Assembly: GCA_004369085.1 (NCBI GenBank)
Contig: ML210315.1
Span: forward strand, 11,173 to 68,116
DNA length: 56,944 bases
Source of the DNA: Coprinopsis marcescibilis
Taxonomy: Eukaryota; Basidiomycota; Agaricomycetes; Agaricales; Psathyrellaceae
Direction: 5' to 3'
Below, piece after piece: positions 55,557 through 56,944 of the stretch. Position 1 is the first letter of the stretch. Every line of letters starts with the position of its first letter. The translations under genes were made by a program, and so were the position numbers. A model generated the notes under the pieces. The model searched no databases. It had not been told where the DNA came from and saw only the letters and a program-made list of their open reading frames with translations.

Positions 55557-56414
55557 ATGGTGCAGCTCGAAGATGGAATGATATACAGTTTTGTCAGCAC
55601 CCGCTTTCGAGCAGTCGTGGAGCTGGAGGACGGGACAAATCGTGTGGGTGCGTCTAATCAATCGTGCCACCAGAGATTCTAATGATTCAATGCCATATCT
55701 AGTGCTACACGACTTCACAGGGAGCCCGCGGCAAAAGGTACAACTCTCCTTTCGCCGGTAAACCTCGTGCATTGGAGCTGAAGCTGGCAATGCTGGGAAG
55801 TGGATAGCAATAAATTCGGGGAAGTACTGGAAGTTCTGCAACGTCGGTTCGGGACTCTACTTGGGGATCGATCTGCGCTACTCTCCTTCCAACGGAGTCG
55901 AGATCATCGGGACATCAAACGACGAGTTTTTGTGGAAAGTTGAAGCCAAGGCGTCTACTGATCATCCGACAGCGCTCAGGTAAGATTCCATCGCTCACCT
56001 CCCTTATTTCTCATCTGAGGATGGCGGGCTGACTTTCATTCATCAGGTTATTTGTGCCATACACACGATTTGGTCTGGATGCATGTACCGAAGGTTCAAT
56101 ACCCGGTGTGAAGGTTCAGTTTTGGGAGGACACCAACCATACCTTGGTTATCGATAGCCGTACGCGGTCCTCTTCATTATGATATACTCACCTGAAGTCC
56201 CCGTCCATGGCGTTCTCAGATGTGGAGCCCGTTACGCCATTTGTCAAAGGCGCCATATATAAGATTGTCAACGTTCAAAGCGGGACGGTGGCCCATCTCG
56301 AGTCCAATGGCAACGGTGCGCACCATTTCTTCTTATTTTTCAGGATCTGCCAACACCGGCTTTCGCCCCGCTCCAGTGCGCGGGTACGAGTATAACGAAG
56401 GGCGAAACCAATTC
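55557..56414 (+). CDS. ricin-B-type beta-trefoil lectin-like protein, 3' part missing or interrupted
   Basis: Exons seen: 55557-55641, 55703-55737, 55801-55979, 56047-56159, 56220-56315, 56377-56414. It starts MVQLEDGMIYSFVSTR with no signal peptide. The beta-trefoil signatures of basidiomycete lectin-like proteins follow: SPRQKW, WKFCNVGSGLYLGI, LWKVEA, RLFVPYTRFGLDACTEGSIP and VQFWEDTNHTLVID. A second module then begins (GAIYKIVNVQSGTVAHLESN, YEYNEGRNQF) and should continue with a Trp after the next intron. A normal donor (56415) and a branch-like CTAAC with acceptor (about 56457-56470) are present, but the sequence after it is a hairpin and minisatellite, not lectin. These proteins are usually cytoplasmic carbohydrate binders with possible defence roles. 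The gene is either truncated by an insertion or continues beyond the window. Confidence 0.65.
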
Positions 56415-56485
56415 GTGAGTGTACCGTATCATTTCCTGTGAACTGTATCCCAAATCTAACTATCTGGTAGGCGCACCTGGGGGGT

Positions 56486-56534
56486 AGGTGCAGCACACCC
56501 TGTTTTGCTCAAAACAGCACTTTCTGCTGCACCT
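56486..56534. repeat. 49-bp hairpin at the break in the lectin gene
   Basis: AGGTGCAGCA (56486-56495) pairs with TGCTGCACCT (56525-56534), and TGTTTTG (56501-56507) with CAAAACA (56510-56516). CACCTGGG also occurs on both sides (56474 and 56530). It may be the terminal part of a mobile element whose other end lies beyond the window. Confidence 0.6.
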
Positions 56535-56639
56535 GGGTATGGCCCTCTTCGAGCGATTTGACGCAAATACACCTCAAATCACTCATCCGTCCTTAGGGTT
56601 AAGGGCTCGATTTTGAAATCGTAGAGCAGATTTGCTCTG

Positions 56640-56830
56640 GAATCCTACACTCTAGACTGCTTGCTCTGGACTGCTCTGGACTGTTTGCTCTGGATGCTCT
56701 GAACTACATGCTCTGGACTGCTCTGGACTGTTTGCTCTGGATGCTCTGGACTACATGCTCTGGACTGTTTGCTCTGGATGCTCTGGACTACATGCTCTAG
56801 ATTGCTTGCTCTGGACTGAACTCTCTGAAC
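56640..56830. repeat. GCTCTGGA minisatellite
   Basis: About fifteen degenerate copies of a GCTCTGGA(C/T)T unit, arranged in higher-order blocks of roughly 50 bp (GCTCTGGACTGTTTGCTCTG, then GATGCTCTGGACTACAT). The minus strand is open through the array and encodes repeated VQSIQSKQSRA-like units, which I regard as a repeat by-product. Confidence 0.75.
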
Positions 56831-56944
56831 TCTACACCTCATAAACAGGTTATGCATTGCAGAAGGAGCATATACAGTATCAGTAGGAATATACAGGAAT
56901 ACTCAACACCAACTAGCTCAATACAAGGAGCACAGCACCAACAG
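56831..56944. other. window end, repeat flank
   Basis: AT-richer, non-coding sequence after the minisatellite with small CAGCACCAACAG-type motifs; presumably still within the repeat insertion. Confidence 0.3.

Noticed and set aside
56316..56343. A 28-nt intron in the lectin gene
   Set aside because: Too short; using the AG at 56375-56376 gives a 61-nt intron and a better match to the lectin repeat.
1..56944. tRNA, rRNA or CRISPR arrays
   Set aside because: Strings like GTTCGAATC (for example near 38207) were inspected but no cloverleaf flanks were found; no spaced direct repeats of CRISPR type are present.

Overview
The window looks like nuclear DNA of a mushroom-forming basidiomycete (Agaricomycetes). 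Genes are split by many short GT-AG introns, mostly 50-70 nt. The content fits that group: an AA9 lytic polysaccharide monooxygenase, a group III fungal G-alpha, two members of a basidiomycete seven-TM family, a Crinkler-type protein, a ricin-B-like lectin and a KRE2/MNT1 mannosyltransferase. All exon structures were assembled by hand from splice sites, reading frame and remembered family motifs; no search was run.

Layout. 0.9-5.6 kb (+): large RBR ubiquitin ligase of RNF216/TRIAD3 type, convergent with a small coiled-coil gene (5.9-6.8 kb, -). 7.4-9.0 kb (-): two intronless orphan genes, each with its own TATAAAAG box, followed by a 178-bp Tc1/mariner-like MITE. 10.3-24.9 kb is accessory in character. 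It holds two seven-TM paralogs (10.3 and 23.4 kb) and two copies of an unknown gene (12.9 kb +, clipped; 19.4 kb -, complete with a TM tail). Between them lie a BuGZ/ZNF207-type zinc finger gene (15.1-16.6 kb, -) and a 90-aa orphan. 25.3-27.9 kb (-): secreted six-hairpin glycosidase. 30.4-32.0 kb (+): G-alpha flanked by long non-coding DNA. 35.2-36.4 kb (+): unknown KEN-box protein. 37.2-41.2 kb: an ICMT-like methyltransferase (-) and class II DAHP synthase (+) back to back. 42.0-43.9 kb (+): Crinkler with ubiquitin-like header, nuclease-like middle and kinase-like end, broken by one frameshift. 46.7-48.7 kb (-) and 49.3-53.0 kb (+): KRE2-type mannosyltransferase and importin beta-3, divergent. 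53.8-54.7 kb: AA9 LPMO. 55.6-56.4 kb: lectin gene that runs into repeats at the window end.

How the genes relate. This is mostly a housekeeping and signalling neighbourhood (ubiquitin, cAMP-type G-alpha, shikimate pathway, nuclear import, Golgi mannosylation) with interspersed fast-evolving families. I see no metabolic cluster. The most notable signals are the Crinkler architecture and its single frameshift, a duplicated seven-TM/tail-anchor pair with one decayed member, very small exons (5, 6, 10, 13 and 14 nt) in four genes, a GC-AG intron in DAHP synthase, an importin beta-3 that seems to lack its last HEAT repeats, and a lectin gene interrupted by a hairpin and minisatellite.
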